Origin: Pseudochelatococcus sp050946405
GTDB taxonomy: Bacteria > Pseudomonadota > Alphaproteobacteria > Rhizobiales > Beijerinckiaceae
Reading direction: 5' to 3'
Length of the DNA: 64,000 bases
Assembly (NCBI RefSeq): GCF_050946405.1
Contig: NZ_JBMNUS010000009.1
Location: 1 to 64,000 of the forward strand
Positions 43,421 through 52,665 of this stretch are shown piece after piece (the stretch's first letter is position 1; each line of letters begins with the position of its first letter). The position numbers and the translations under genes were made by a program. Under the pieces are notes generated by a model, which saw only the letters and a list, made by a program, of their open reading frames with translations, was not told the origin of the DNA and did not search any database.

Positions 43421-44125
43421 TTGAGCAAGAATGGAGAGGATGCTCCCGTCGATCGGAAGCAACTGCTGAGCGAAGTGCTGCGGCAGCGCATTCTGAGCAT
43501 GGAGCTGGCGCCGGGCGCCGTTGTCGACGAAGTGGCGCTGAGCGAGGAGTTCGGCCTGTCGCGGCCGCCTGTTCGCGAATTGATGCGGCAGATGGCGGCC
43601 GAGGGGTACATCGAGCTTGAGCCCAACCGGCCGGCCCGCGTCTCGCCGATGAGCTATCATTCTCTGCGCAGTTTTTTTCTGGCGGCGCCGCTGCTTTATG
43701 TCGCTACGACCCAGTTGGCGGCGATACAGGCAACCGCTGAGGATGTCGATCGGCTTAAAGAGATACAGAAGCACTTTCTCAATGCCATCGCGCAAAGAGA
43801 CACCGAAGCGCGTGTGCTCTGGAATGACCGCTTTCATCATGAAATCGGGAAGATGGCGCGCAACGTTTATCTGATGCCCAGTTTGCGCCGCGTACTCATT
43901 GATCACGCCCGGCTTGGAAAGACTTTCTACCGTTCGTCAACCACCGGCGACATGCAGCGGGATCTGGAAAAGGCTGCCGCGCAGCATGATCAGATCATCG
44001 CGGCGATTGCCTGCGGCGACGCGGACAAGGCCGGCGAGATCGTGCGCGAGCATATGGAAATCTCGCGCCGCCGCATGACCGAATATGTCGTGCCGGAAGG
44101 AATGGACGTTCCGCTTCAGTTTTGA
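43421..44125 (+). CDS. GntR-family regulator (FCD type)
   Basis: A 234-residue GntR protein: winged helix LLSEVLRQRILSMELAPGAV, DEVALSEEFGLSRPPVREL, then an all-helical FCD ligand domain with conserved His residues (DRFHHEIGKMA, IVREHMEIS). TTG 43421 is chosen because GGAGG lies six bases upstream. It heads the oxidoreductase/MFS/lyase/dehydrogenase cluster in the same direction and probably senses its substrate. Confidence 0.85.
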   Translation: MSKNGEDAPVDRKQLLSEVLRQRILSMELAPGAVVDEVALSEEFGLSRPPVRELMRQMAAEGYIELEPNRPARVSPMSYHSLRSFFLAAPLLYVATTQLAAIQATAEDVDRLKEIQKHFLNAIAQRDTEARVLWNDRFHHEIGKMARNVYLMPSLRRVLIDHARLGKTFYRSSTTGDMQRDLEKAAAQHDQIIAAIACGDADKAGEIVREHMEISRRRMTEYVVPEGMDVPLQF

Positions 44126-44222
44126 CGGATAAGGCGCTGTCGATGCCGGCGTCAACGCCCGGCGCGTTTCAGGCAAACGGCAAGACTATCGATAACGATG
44201 TCATGACATTGTGGGGAGAAAA

Positions 44223-45542
44223 ATGCAGAAGGTGACGTCACTTCCTGCCGACGATGCGGCATGCGGCTGGTATCGCACCAGCCGGTCCCGCCAGCCCCGT
44301 CCGGGACATGCGGGTGAAACGAAGACCCGTTGGGCGGTGGTTGGAGCGGGCTTTACCGGGCTCGCGGCGGCCCGGCAACTGGCTCTGAATTTCCCGAACG
44401 ACGAAATCGTGCTGGTCGAGGCGCAGGAGGTGGGTTTCGGCACGTCCGGCCGGAATGCGGGGTTCGCCATCGACCTGCCTCATGACATCGGCGCGGACGA
44501 CTACATCGGCGATGTCGCCACCGCCAGAATGGCCCTGAAGCTCAATCGCACCGGCCAATCCATTTTGCGCTCGATCGTTGAAGAGAACGGGATCGAGTGC
44601 CACTTGCGCGCCTCCGGCAAATATCAGGCCGCGATCGAGGACCGCGGCGTCGCCGTGCTCGACGCCTACCGGCGGGGGCTCGACAAGCTCGGCGAGGAAG
44701 CAACGATCATCGACGGCAAGGATCTGCCCGACCATATCGGCACGTCCTTTTACCGCAAGGCCCTGTATACGCCGGGCACGCTCCTGCTTCAGCCCTCGGC
44801 GCTGGTCAAGGGGCTTGCCGACACCCTTCCGCCGAATGTGACGCTGTATGAAAACACGCCCGTCACGGATGTCGAATACGGCGACAAGACCATTCTGGGG
44901 CACCGTCAGGGTCGCATCGTCGCCGACAAGTTGATCCTCGCCAACAATGCTTTCGGCATGCGTTTCGGATTTTTGCAGGGCAGGATGCTGCCGATCTTCC
45001 TCTATGCCAGCCTGACCCGGCCGTTGACCGGGGAAGAGCAGGCCCGGCTCGGCGGGAAGTCTTTCTGGGGCGTGATCCCGGCCGACACCTTCGGCACCAC
45101 GGTGCGCCGCACGCATGACAACCGCATCCTGATCAGAAACAGCTTCAGCTTCAATCCTGATGGTCGCCCGAGACAACAATATCTGGATCGCTTCATCAAG
45201 AACCATCGGATCTCGTTCGAACGCCGGTTCCCGATGCTGGACGAGATCGATTTCGAGTACACGTGGAGCGGTTCGCTGGCCATGTCCCGCAATCATGAAG
45301 GCTTCTTCGGGCAACTCGCACCCAACGTCTACGGCGCCCTGTGCTGCAACGGCCTGGGCATCACCCGCGGCACTGTCACCGGCACGCTTCTCGCGGACTG
45401 GCTTGACGGCCGGCGCAACGACCTCATCGACATGCTGCTGGCATCACCGGGACCGAACCGGAATCCGCCCGAGCCGTTCCTGTCGATCGGCGTCAACGCG
45501 AACCTGCTGTGGGGTCAATACCGCGCCGGTCTCGAAAGCTGA
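44223..45542 (+). CDS. FAD-dependent amino-acid/amine oxidoreductase (DAO type)
   Basis: A 439-residue protein with the FAD dinucleotide motif VVGAGFTGLAAARQL and GTSGRNAGFAIDLPHDIG, ending with CCNGLGITRGTVTG. It resembles OrdL/PuuB-like oxidases that oxidise amines or N-substituted amino acids. ATG 44223 follows GGGGAG. With the downstream DapA-like lyase and aldehyde dehydrogenase it could form an imino-acid breakdown route. Confidence 0.85.
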   Translation: MQKVTSLPADDAACGWYRTSRSRQPRPGHAGETKTRWAVVGAGFTGLAAARQLALNFPNDEIVLVEAQEVGFGTSGRNAGFAIDLPHDIGADDYIGDVATARMALKLNRTGQSILRSIVEENGIECHLRASGKYQAAIEDRGVAVLDAYRRGLDKLGEEATIIDGKDLPDHIGTSFYRKALYTPGTLLLQPSALVKGLADTLPPNVTLYENTPVTDVEYGDKTILGHRQGRIVADKLILANNAFGMRFGFLQGRMLPIFLYASLTRPLTGEEQARLGGKSFWGVIPADTFGTTVRRTHDNRILIRNSFSFNPDGRPRQQYLDRFIKNHRISFERRFPMLDEIDFEYTWSGSLAMSRNHEGFFGQLAPNVYGALCCNGLGITRGTVTGTLLADWLDGRRNDLIDMLLASPGPNRNPPEPFLSIGVNANLLWGQYRAGLES

Positions 45543-45656
45543 ATACTGGAAAGGATAGTATATCGGAAAAAATCAGCTTAATCATAAATATAAATAATAA
45601 CATACATCGAATTTGGAAATGAATTGAGAATATTCAACGACTCATGGGAGGGATAA

Positions 45657-46994
45657 ATGAGTCATGCAACGCAAGCAATTTCCATCGAAGACGTTCAACT
45701 CAACGGGTTTCACCAGCTCCTGACTATCCGCTCGGGCGGAGGCTGGGTGATGGACGGCTATATCCTCAGCATCATCGGTGTCGCCCTGATACAGCTGTCG
45801 GCCGACCTGCAACTGACGAATTTCTGGCAGGGCATGGTTGCGGCATCGGCACTGATCGGCATCTTCTTCGGCGGCTTTCTGGGCGGCTGGCTGACCGATC
45901 GCCTCGGGCGCCGGAAGCTCTATTTCGTGGCTCCCGCGCTGTTTCTCGTATGTTCGCTTGCCCAGTTCTGGGTGGAGTCGGGAATTGCCCTGTTTCTCCT
46001 GCGGTTCATGATCGGGATCGGGGTCGGTATCGAGTATCCGGTTGCGGGCTCCCTGCTGGTGGAGTTCCTGCCGCGAAAAGAGCGCGGGCCGCGGCTGGCG
46101 GCGCTTACCATCTTGTGGTTCGCGGGCGCCGCGCTGGCCTACATCGTGGGCAATCTCATTCTGGCCTATGGTGGCGATGACGCGTGGCGATGGGTGCTGG
46201 CCAGTCCAGCGGTGATCGGGGTCTTCCTGTTGCTGGTCCGCATCGGCACACCGGAATCGCCGCGCTGGCTGCTGAGCAAGGGACGCACGGCCGAGGCCGA
46301 AAGGGTCATCAAGAAAGTATACGGCCCGTCCTTCTCGCTGCGTAATTTGCCGGAAGAGCCGGCGGAGCAAAGCATGTCCTTCAAGACGCTGCTTCATTCC
46401 GGCTACGGCAAACGCATGTTCTTCGTCGCCGTGTTCTGGAGCTGCTCCGTTATTCCGGTTTTCGCGGTTTATGCTTTTGCGCCAAAGGTATTGCAGGCCC
46501 TGAATCTGACCGGAGAATGGGCCTCCTACGGATCGGTGGCCATCACGCTGCTGTTCGTGGTGGGTTGCATCATCGCCACGCAACTGATCAACGTCATCGG
46601 CCGGCGCAGTCTGGTGATCCATAGCTTTCTGTGGTCGGGATTGTCCCTGCTGGCGCTGGGATACTTCTCCAGCGGCGGAGAATGGCTGGTGCTGATCCTG
46701 TTCGGCGCCTACGCCGTGTTCATCGGCGGCGCCCAGGTCCTGCAACTCGTCTACCCGAACGAAATCTTCCCGACCGAGATCCGCGCCTTCGCGGTCGGCA
46801 TGGGCGCTTCATTGTCCCGCATCGGAGCGGCCATCGGCACATGGCTGGTTCCGATCTCGCTCGATGCCATCGGTATCGGCAATACCATGTACGCCGCCGC
46901 CGCGGTCTCGTTCGTGGGCCTGGCGGTGTCGGCCGCGTTGGCGCCCGAAACCCGTTCGCTAAGTCTGCAAGAGGCAGCTTCTCTTTCGCACTGA
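45657..46994 (+). CDS. MFS transporter, sugar/metabolite:H+ symporter type
   Basis: A 445-residue protein with 12 membrane helices. Family motifs: GGWLTDRLGRRKLYF after helix 2, EYPVAGSLLVEFLPRKERG after helix 4, PESPRWLLSKGR in the central loop, and NEIFPTEIRAFAVGMG late. It probably imports the substrate of the cluster. ATG 45657 has GGGAGG upstream. Confidence 0.88.
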   Translation: MSHATQAISIEDVQLNGFHQLLTIRSGGGWVMDGYILSIIGVALIQLSADLQLTNFWQGMVAASALIGIFFGGFLGGWLTDRLGRRKLYFVAPALFLVCSLAQFWVESGIALFLLRFMIGIGVGIEYPVAGSLLVEFLPRKERGPRLAALTILWFAGAALAYIVGNLILAYGGDDAWRWVLASPAVIGVFLLLVRIGTPESPRWLLSKGRTAEAERVIKKVYGPSFSLRNLPEEPAEQSMSFKTLLHSGYGKRMFFVAVFWSCSVIPVFAVYAFAPKVLQALNLTGEWASYGSVAITLLFVVGCIIATQLINVIGRRSLVIHSFLWSGLSLLALGYFSSGGEWLVLILFGAYAVFIGGAQVLQLVYPNEIFPTEIRAFAVGMGASLSRIGAAIGTWLVPISLDAIGIGNTMYAAAAVSFVGLAVSAALAPETRSLSLQEAASLSH

Positions 46995-47000
46995 TCTTGC

Positions 47001-47026
47001 GTGCCGCCGTGGGGGCACGGCGGCAC
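47001..47026 (+). other. Perfect intercistronic hairpin
   Basis: Eleven-base arms GTGCCGCCGTG/CACGGCGGCAC around GGGG lie in the 77-base gap between the MFS and DapA-like genes. No T-run follows, so it more likely shields or processes the mRNA than ends transcription fully. Confidence 0.6.
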
Positions 47027-47071
47027 CGTCCATCGCACTTGGGATCTGGTCTCCCTTCTGGAGGAAGCATC

Positions 47072-47980
47072 ATGAACTTTGACGGTATCTTCACCCCGGC
47101 GATCACGCCCCTGACGACAGCAGGCGAGATCGACAAGACGGCATTCACCGAGGTGCTGGAGTATCTGATCGATGCCAAGGTGCATGGCATTGTCATCGGC
47201 GGCTCCACCGGCGAATACTACGCACATACCGCGCAGGAGCGTTTCGACCTCGCTGCATTGGCGAGGGATGTGATCGGCACCCGCGTGCCGCTGGTCGTGG
47301 GCACCGGCGCCATCCGCACCGAAGACTCGGTCGCCTATGCCGCGGCCGCCAGGGAGATCAAGGCCGACGCGCTCCTGGTCGGCTCGCCGCCCTATGCGTT
47401 GCCGACGGAGCAGGAGAACGCGGCCCACGCACTGGCGGTTGATCGCGCCGCCGGGCTGCCCATCATCCTCTACAACTATCCCGCGCGCATGGGTGTGCTG
47501 ATGGGGCGCGAATTCTTCCGTACCGTTACCGCGGTGTCGAAGAACTTCGTGGCGATCAAGGAAAGCTCGGGTCTGGCTTCGCAACTGCATTTGCTGGCGC
47601 GCGAATTCCCGAATATCCAGCTTTCGTGCGGTTGGGACGATCAGGCGCTCGAATTCTTCGCCTGGGGCGCGCGCAGTTGGGTCTGCGCAGGTTCGAACTT
47701 CGTCCCGCGCGAGCACGTCGCGCTTTACGAAGCCACCGTTCTGGAGAAGGATTTCGACAAGGGCCGCCGCATCATGTCGGCCCTGCTGCCGCTGCTGGAT
47801 TTTCTGGAAGGCGGCAAATTCGTCCAGTCGATCAAGTCCGGGGCGAAGCTGGCAGGACTGCGCGCCGGCGGCGTGCGCGCGCCCCTTCAGCCGCTGGATG
47901 AGGCCGAAGAGCATGCGCTGAAGACGATCGTCGAGGAACTCAAGCGCGAAGTTGCCGCTGTCACGGGAGCGAACGCCTGA
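47072..47980 (+). CDS. DapA-family (dihydrodipicolinate synthase-like) lyase
   Basis: A 302-residue TIM-barrel lyase/deaminase. Schiff-base Lys163 lies in AIKESSG and the general acid/base Tyr136 in LYNYP; GGSTGEYY binds the keto-acid. ATG 47072 follows GGAGGAAG. It shares its stop with the aldehyde dehydrogenase start. Members with such neighbours deaminate or aldol-cleave sugar-acid or hydroxy-imino-acid intermediates; the exact substrate is open. It is a distant relative of the enzyme at 55853. Confidence 0.88.
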   Translation: MNFDGIFTPAITPLTTAGEIDKTAFTEVLEYLIDAKVHGIVIGGSTGEYYAHTAQERFDLAALARDVIGTRVPLVVGTGAIRTEDSVAYAAAAREIKADALLVGSPPYALPTEQENAAHALAVDRAAGLPIILYNYPARMGVLMGREFFRTVTAVSKNFVAIKESSGLASQLHLLAREFPNIQLSCGWDDQALEFFAWGARSWVCAGSNFVPREHVALYEATVLEKDFDKGRRIMSALLPLLDFLEGGKFVQSIKSGAKLAGLRAGGVRAPLQPLDEAEEHALKTIVEELKREVAAVTGANA

Positions 47981-49488
47981 TGTCCGGCCTTTTGTCAGCA
48001 TCCGACTATGCGGCGATCGCCGGGAAGATCGTGTTCCCGAAAGAGGCTTTTATCGACGGTGTTTTCCGTCCATCGCTGTCGGGCAAGACCTTTCCGACGA
48101 CCAACCCGGCGACCGGCGCGGTCCTGACCGAGGTTGCCGCATGCAACGCGGAGGACGTCGATCTGGCCGTGAAGGCGGCCAAGACCGCTTTCGAGGACGG
48201 GCGCTGGCGGCGGCGCTCCCCTTCCGAGCGCAAGGCCGTGCTGCTGCGGCTTGCGGATCTGCTCGAACGGAACGCGCATGAACTGGCGGTGATGGAAAGC
48301 CTCGACAGCGGCAAGCCCGTGCGCGAGTGCCAGAACACCGACGTGCCCGAGACGATCCACACGATCCGCTGGCATGCCGAACTGATCGACAAGATCTATG
48401 ACCATACCGCGCCGGTGGGATCGGACACGGTCGCGCTGGTGGTGCGCGAGCCTATCGGCGTGGTGGGTCTGGTCCTGCCGTGGAATTTCCCGCTGCTGAT
48501 GCTGGCGTGGAAAATCGGGCCGTCGCTGGCGGCCGGCTGTTCGGTCGTGGTGAAGCCGGCCAAGGAAACCAGCCTCACGGCATTGCGTCTTGCCGAACTG
48601 GCTCATCAGGCCGGCATTCCCGCAGGCGTGCTCAACGTCCTTCCCGGTGGCGGCAGGGATGTGGGCGAGCCGATCGGCCGGCACCCGGATGTCGCGATGG
48701 TCAGCTTCACCGGTTCGACCGACACCGGCAGGCTGTTCCTCAAGTATGCGGCTGAATCGAACCTGAAGCAGGTGGTGCTGGAATGCGGCGGCAAGAATCC
48801 CGCCGTCGTCATGGACGACGTTGAGGATGTCGATGCCGTCGCCCGGCATATTGTCAACGGCGCTTTCTGGAACATGGGCCAGAATTGTTCGGCGTCATCG
48901 CGCCTGATCGTTCACGCCGATATCAAGGATGCGCTGCTGGAGCGGGTCGGCCTTCATCTGCGCGAGTGGAAAATGGGGGATCCTCTCGATCCCGAGAACT
49001 TTCTCGGTTCGCTCTCCAGCGACGCTCATTTCGAGAAGGTGTACTCGTATATCGAGCAGGCGAAAGCGGAGAATATTCCGGTCGTCTTCGGCGGCGGGGC
49101 CCGGCACGGAATTTTCGTCGAGCCGACCATCGTCGATGACGCCGGCCCGGAAAGCAAACTGTTCCGGGAAGAAATTTTCGGGCCGATCCTGTCCGTGACG
49201 ACTTTCACGACGATCGATGAAGCGATTGCGCTCGCCAACGACACCGTCTATGGCTTGGCGGCGGCGGTCTATACGAGCAGGCTGAACCGTGCGTTGCGCC
49301 TGGCGCGTGAAATACGTGCGGGCGTCGTGACGGTGAACTGCTTCGGCGAGGGCGACGTCACCACGCCTTTCGGCGGCTTCAAGGAATCCGGCTTCGGCGG
49401 GCGTGACAAATCCATATGGGCGCATGATCAGTACACGGAAATAAAGACGATCTGGATCGACGCTTCGACGTCGGAAAAATATAACTAG
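47980..49488 (+). CDS. NAD(P)-dependent aldehyde dehydrogenase
   Basis: A 502-residue ALDH: LPWNFPLLMLAWKIGPSLAA, FTGSTDTG, general base Glu268 (LECGGKNP), nucleophile Cys303 (GQNCSASS), and EEIFGPILSV. The sequence fits the PuuC/gamma-glutamyl-aminobutyraldehyde dehydrogenase neighbourhood. It oxidises an aldehyde or semialdehyde made by the lyase upstream, with one-base stop/start overlap between the two genes. Confidence 0.9.
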   Translation: MSGLLSASDYAAIAGKIVFPKEAFIDGVFRPSLSGKTFPTTNPATGAVLTEVAACNAEDVDLAVKAAKTAFEDGRWRRRSPSERKAVLLRLADLLERNAHELAVMESLDSGKPVRECQNTDVPETIHTIRWHAELIDKIYDHTAPVGSDTVALVVREPIGVVGLVLPWNFPLLMLAWKIGPSLAAGCSVVVKPAKETSLTALRLAELAHQAGIPAGVLNVLPGGGRDVGEPIGRHPDVAMVSFTGSTDTGRLFLKYAAESNLKQVVLECGGKNPAVVMDDVEDVDAVARHIVNGAFWNMGQNCSASSRLIVHADIKDALLERVGLHLREWKMGDPLDPENFLGSLSSDAHFEKVYSYIEQAKAENIPVVFGGGARHGIFVEPTIVDDAGPESKLFREEIFGPILSVTTFTTIDEAIALANDTVYGLAAAVYTSRLNRALRLAREIRAGVVTVNCFGEGDVTTPFGGFKESGFGGRDKSIWAHDQYTEIKTIWIDASTSEKYN

Positions 49489-49507
49489 ATCGGCGTGCAT
49501 TCAAGTG

Positions 49508-49569
49508 GAATCGCCACGCCGCTCTCAATTCTATATTTTACCGCAACTTGCATTCAATTCGATGGATCG
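49508..49569 (+). repeat. 62-base dispersed repeat, copy 1
   Basis: The stretch starting GAATCGCCACGCCGCTCTC and containing TTTTACCGCAACTTGC and TTCAATTCGATGGATCG recurs in inverted orientation at 61497-61558 with only a handful of differences. Both copies lie just after the last gene of a catabolic operon. It is non-coding. Confidence 0.8.
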
Positions 49570-49677
49570 ATTTGAACGCAAACTGCTCTAAACCTGTTGC
49601 AGGACAATCATTCTCGTCCGGGTCTCCCGGCCCGGACGTGGCTTGTCATGCGTGTCTCATCGGGGCTCAGGAACGAT

Positions 49678-50583
49678 ATGGCGCAATTGGTCGGTACTCA
49701 AAGGACGCGCAAGGCGACGCTGGTCGGGTTGACTTCGATCCTCCTCTGGGGCTCGATCGTCGGCCTCATCCGCAGTGTCAGCGAAAGTTTCGGCCCCATC
49801 GGCGGCGCGGCGCTGATCTACACGGTGGCAGCGGTCGTATTGTTGTTGACTGTCGGATTTCCGAAGCTCGGCGAGTTTCCCCGGCGCTACCTCTTTTGGG
49901 GGAGCGTCCTTTTCATTTCATATGAACTGTGCCTTGCCTTGTCTATCGGTTACGCAAATACAGGACGGCAGGCCATCGAGGTCGGGATGGTCAATTACCT
50001 TTGGCCGACATTCACGATGGTCGCGGCAATCCTGTTCAATAATCAAAAAGCAAATATCCTTATATTCCCCGGGGTCGTCATTTCGATGGTCGGCATTGTC
50101 TGGGTTCTCGGCGGCGATAGCGGGATCAATTTTGCGGTCATGTTATCCAACATTCAGGATAACCCCCTGAGCTACGGTCTGGCGTTTGCCGGCGCCGTGA
50201 TCTGGGCGGCGTACTCGATCACCACGGCGAAATTTGCCGACGGGAAAAACGGCGTCACCCTGTTCTTCATGCTGGTCGCCGCCGTTCTCTGGATCAAGTA
50301 TCCGTTTACGGATGGCAGCGCGATGGATTTCAACCTCGAGTCCATTATCGTGCTGGCGTTGGCGGCTTCGGCGATGGGCTTCGGCTATGCCGCGTGGAAC
50401 GTCGGCATTCTGCACGGCAACGTCACCATTCTGGCCGGAGCCTCCTACTTTACCCCGATTTTTTCCGCGGTTATCGCAGCGCTGCTTTTACGCACGCCGC
50501 TTTCGTTCTCGTTCTGGCAGGGAACGGCCATGGTTTGCGGGGGATCGATCCTGTGCTGGCTGGCGACACGCAGACGGCGCTGA
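49678..50583 (+). CDS. yddG: YddG-like aromatic amino-acid/drug exporter (DMT superfamily)
   Basis: A 301-residue protein with ten membrane helices. It begins with TRKATLVGLTSILLWGSIVG and LIRSVSESFGPIGGAALIY, has FISYELCLALSIGYANTGRQ and VGMVNYLWPTFTMVAAILF, and ends with a short Arg tail. These match YddG closely. ATG 49678 follows CAGGAA; upstream residues in the frame have no similarity. It lies after the 62-base repeat and may be a separate unit. Confidence 0.85.
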   Translation: MAQLVGTQRTRKATLVGLTSILLWGSIVGLIRSVSESFGPIGGAALIYTVAAVVLLLTVGFPKLGEFPRRYLFWGSVLFISYELCLALSIGYANTGRQAIEVGMVNYLWPTFTMVAAILFNNQKANILIFPGVVISMVGIVWVLGGDSGINFAVMLSNIQDNPLSYGLAFAGAVIWAAYSITTAKFADGKNGVTLFFMLVAAVLWIKYPFTDGSAMDFNLESIIVLALAASAMGFGYAAWNVGILHGNVTILAGASYFTPIFSAVIAALLLRTPLSFSFWQGTAMVCGGSILCWLATRRRR

Positions 50584-50635
50584 TTTCTTGCGCGAGAACA
50601 GCCGGGCGCCTGCCCCTCCGATTCGGATATCCGAC

Positions 50636-50756
50636 TTGCCCCCCGTGCGCGTCCATGTCTCGGCAGCAGGGGCAAAGGGGGGGCGGAAGGGGCGGGCGCC
50701 CGGTCGCTCGCGCGGCGGATTCTTCACCAAGATCCACCTGAAGACCGACTTCGTCA
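50636..50756 (+). mobile_element. IS5-family transposase remnant
   Basis: The plus strand reads VRVHVSAAGAKGGRKGRAP, then GRSRGGFFTKIHLKTDF. This is the segment following the first catalytic Asp in IS5-family (IS427-like) DDE transposases. Nothing else of the transposase is present; the fragment ends where the convergent SDR gene begins. Confidence 0.6.
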
Positions 50757-51458
50757 GACTGAACGCATCAATCCACCGTCAACACGGATATTCTGGCCGG
50801 TGATGTAGGCCGCACCTTCCGAGGCCAGGAACGAGATGGTGGCGGCAATCTCCTCAGCCTTGCCGTAGCGTCCGAGCGGCACGCTCTCCCGGCGCTCTCC
50901 GGTTTCGGGAAGGCTGTCGATCCAGCCGGGCAGGACGTTGTTGATCCGAATGTTGTCGGCGGCATAGGTGTCCGCGACGATCTTGGTGAAGGATGCAAGC
51001 CCGGCGCGGAATACCGCCGAGGTCGGAAAAAGACTGCTCGGCTCGAAGGCCCATGCGCTCGATATATTGACGATGACACCCGATTTCTGCGTCTGCATGA
51101 TCGGCGCGACAAGCCGGATCGGGCGGACGGCGTTGAGAAAATAGGTGTCGAGACCCGTATGCCAGTCTTCGTCGCCGATCTCCAGGATCGGGGCGCGCGG
51201 GCCGTGGCCGGCGCTGTTGACCAGCACGTCGATGCGGCCCCAGCGCTCCACCGTTCCATCAACCAGCCGCTTGAGATCGTCGTTCGACCGATTCGAGCCG
51301 GTCACGCCGAATCCGCCAAGTTCATCGGCCAGCGCCTCTCCCTTGCCGGATGACGACAGGATCGCAACCTTGAAGCCATCCCCGGCGAGTCGTCTGGCGG
51401 CGGCTGCGCCCATGCCGCTGCCACCGGCGGTGATGATGGCAACTTTTTCGACACTCAT
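50754..51458 (-). CDS. SDR-family protein with altered active site
   Basis: A 234-residue short-chain dehydrogenase fold: cofactor motif ITAGGSGMGAAAARRL, NSAGHG, NISSAWAF and a C-terminal ITGQNIRVDGGL. The usual Tyr-x3-Lys site reads FPTSAVFRAGL, so the catalytic Tyr and Lys appear replaced. It may bind a nucleotide or reduce poorly. ATG 51458 follows CAGGAG. It is convergent with the IS5 remnant and on the same strand as the GntR gene. Confidence 0.8.
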   Translation of the reverse strand: MSVEKVAIITAGGSGMGAAAARRLAGDGFKVAILSSSGKGEALADELGGFGVTGSNRSNDDLKRLVDGTVERWGRIDVLVNSAGHGPRAPILEIGDEDWHTGLDTYFLNAVRPIRLVAPIMQTQKSGVIVNISSAWAFEPSSLFPTSAVFRAGLASFTKIVADTYAADNIRINNVLPGWIDSLPETGERRESVPLGRYGKAEEIAATISFLASEGAAYITGQNIRVDGGLMRSV

Positions 51459-51626
51459 GTTCGTCTCCTGAAATCCGGAAGCAAGCAACCTTCGGCCATC
51501 GCCTCTGCCGGTCGAAGTCCTGAGCCTGCCCGCTTCCTGTGTCCGTGATGTTGATTTCTATATCGGGTCGAGCCGATCAGCTTGATATGCGCGAGAATAG
51601 ACGGATTCTCGCGGACGGATTTGATG

Positions 51627-52496
51627 TCATTCGGTGAGATTGCCCACGCGATTGAGACGAGCGTTATCGGCCGATGAACTGCGGCGCCTGCGCTCCTGGC
51701 GGTCGGAAACCGCCTTGGCCGGTTCCGGGCGGGCGTTTCCGATTGCCTGCGGTTTCGTATCGGGCAAGGAAAAGGATACGTTGTTCGTATAGTTCTCGCG
51801 CATGAAGTTGATGAAGTTGTCCTGGAATTGTCGCGTGTGGGCGTGAGCCAATTCGTCGGCCAGATCGACGTCCTTCGCCCTGATCGCTTCCAGCATCAGG
51901 TTATGCTCGTCCGTCAGGAGATAGCCCTCGTTTGTCCGTTCGAGATACTCAAAATGCAGATGCAACATTCGCTGTCCCTGATTGAGCAGCCGCTCGTAAA
52001 ATGATGCCATGTAGGCATTTTTACCGGCCCTGGCGATAGCAAGATGAAACTGCTTGTTGGCTTCCGACATCTTCAAATGGTCGTTTGTCTGAACGGCGGC
52101 CTCGAATGCTTTCTGACGGCTGGCGATGCTCTTCAGGTCGGCGGCCGTGCGCAAAGCCGCCGCCAGACGGGTATTGACCCGCTGGGCGATATCCAGCGCC
52201 TCGACATATTTCGAAAACGTCCCCACCTCGATCGGCGCGACGATCGTGCTGCGATTTGACAGCGTCACGACGAGTTCTTCCCCCGCGAGCCGGATCAGCG
52301 CCTCGCGCACGGGTGAGCGCGACATCTCGAAACGCTCGGCGAGGGTGCTTTCGTCCAGCAATTCGCCCGGCGCCAGCGTCAGGGTCAATATCTCGCTCCG
52401 CAGCGTCTCGTAGACGTTCTTCCAGCCGGTGCCCCTGACCCGCTTCGTTTCTGTTTCGCCTGACACTTTTCTCTCTCGCTCCGTTGCAAGGCCCAT
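51627..52496 (-). CDS. GntR-family regulator of the hydroxyproline operon
   Basis: A 289-residue GntR/FCD protein: winged helix NVYETLRSEILTLTLAPGEL, ESTLAERFEMSRSPVREALI, FCD domain with EANKQFHLAIARAG and LAHAHTRQFQDN, and a 45-residue Arg/Ser-rich tail. ATG 52496 is the first reasonable start; the frame is open to 52595. It is divergent from the ABC-transporter/hydroxyproline operon, corresponding to HypR in Sinorhizobium, and should sense hydroxyproline or an intermediate. Confidence 0.8.
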   Translation of the reverse strand: MGLATERERKVSGETETKRVRGTGWKNVYETLRSEILTLTLAPGELLDESTLAERFEMSRSPVREALIRLAGEELVVTLSNRSTIVAPIEVGTFSKYVEALDIAQRVNTRLAAALRTAADLKSIASRQKAFEAAVQTNDHLKMSEANKQFHLAIARAGKNAYMASFYERLLNQGQRMLHLHFEYLERTNEGYLLTDEHNLMLEAIRAKDVDLADELAHAHTRQFQDNFINFMRENYTNNVSFSLPDTKPQAIGNARPEPAKAVSDRQERRRRSSSADNARLNRVGNLTE

Positions 52497-52544
52497 TAGG
52501 GACAGAAAACCGCGCCGATCACAACGCAAATTTTTCCGCTTGAT

Positions 52545-52584
52545 TTGTCGACGCGCAGCCGACATAAATAATCTTGTCGACACG
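52545..52584. promoter_or_regulatory. Direct repeats in the regulator-operon gap
   Basis: TTGTCGACGCG (52545) and TTGTCGACACG (52574) are direct repeats 29 bases apart in the divergent region, and a further CGTAGACGAC follows. They are candidate GntR operators controlling the transporter/catabolic operon. Confidence 0.45.
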
Positions 52585-52665
52585 TAGACGACCAAAAATA
52601 CCGGAAACGGCGCGACGCCGACGACCGGAGAACACGTGCCGGATGCACGTCATGGAGAGGAAAAA

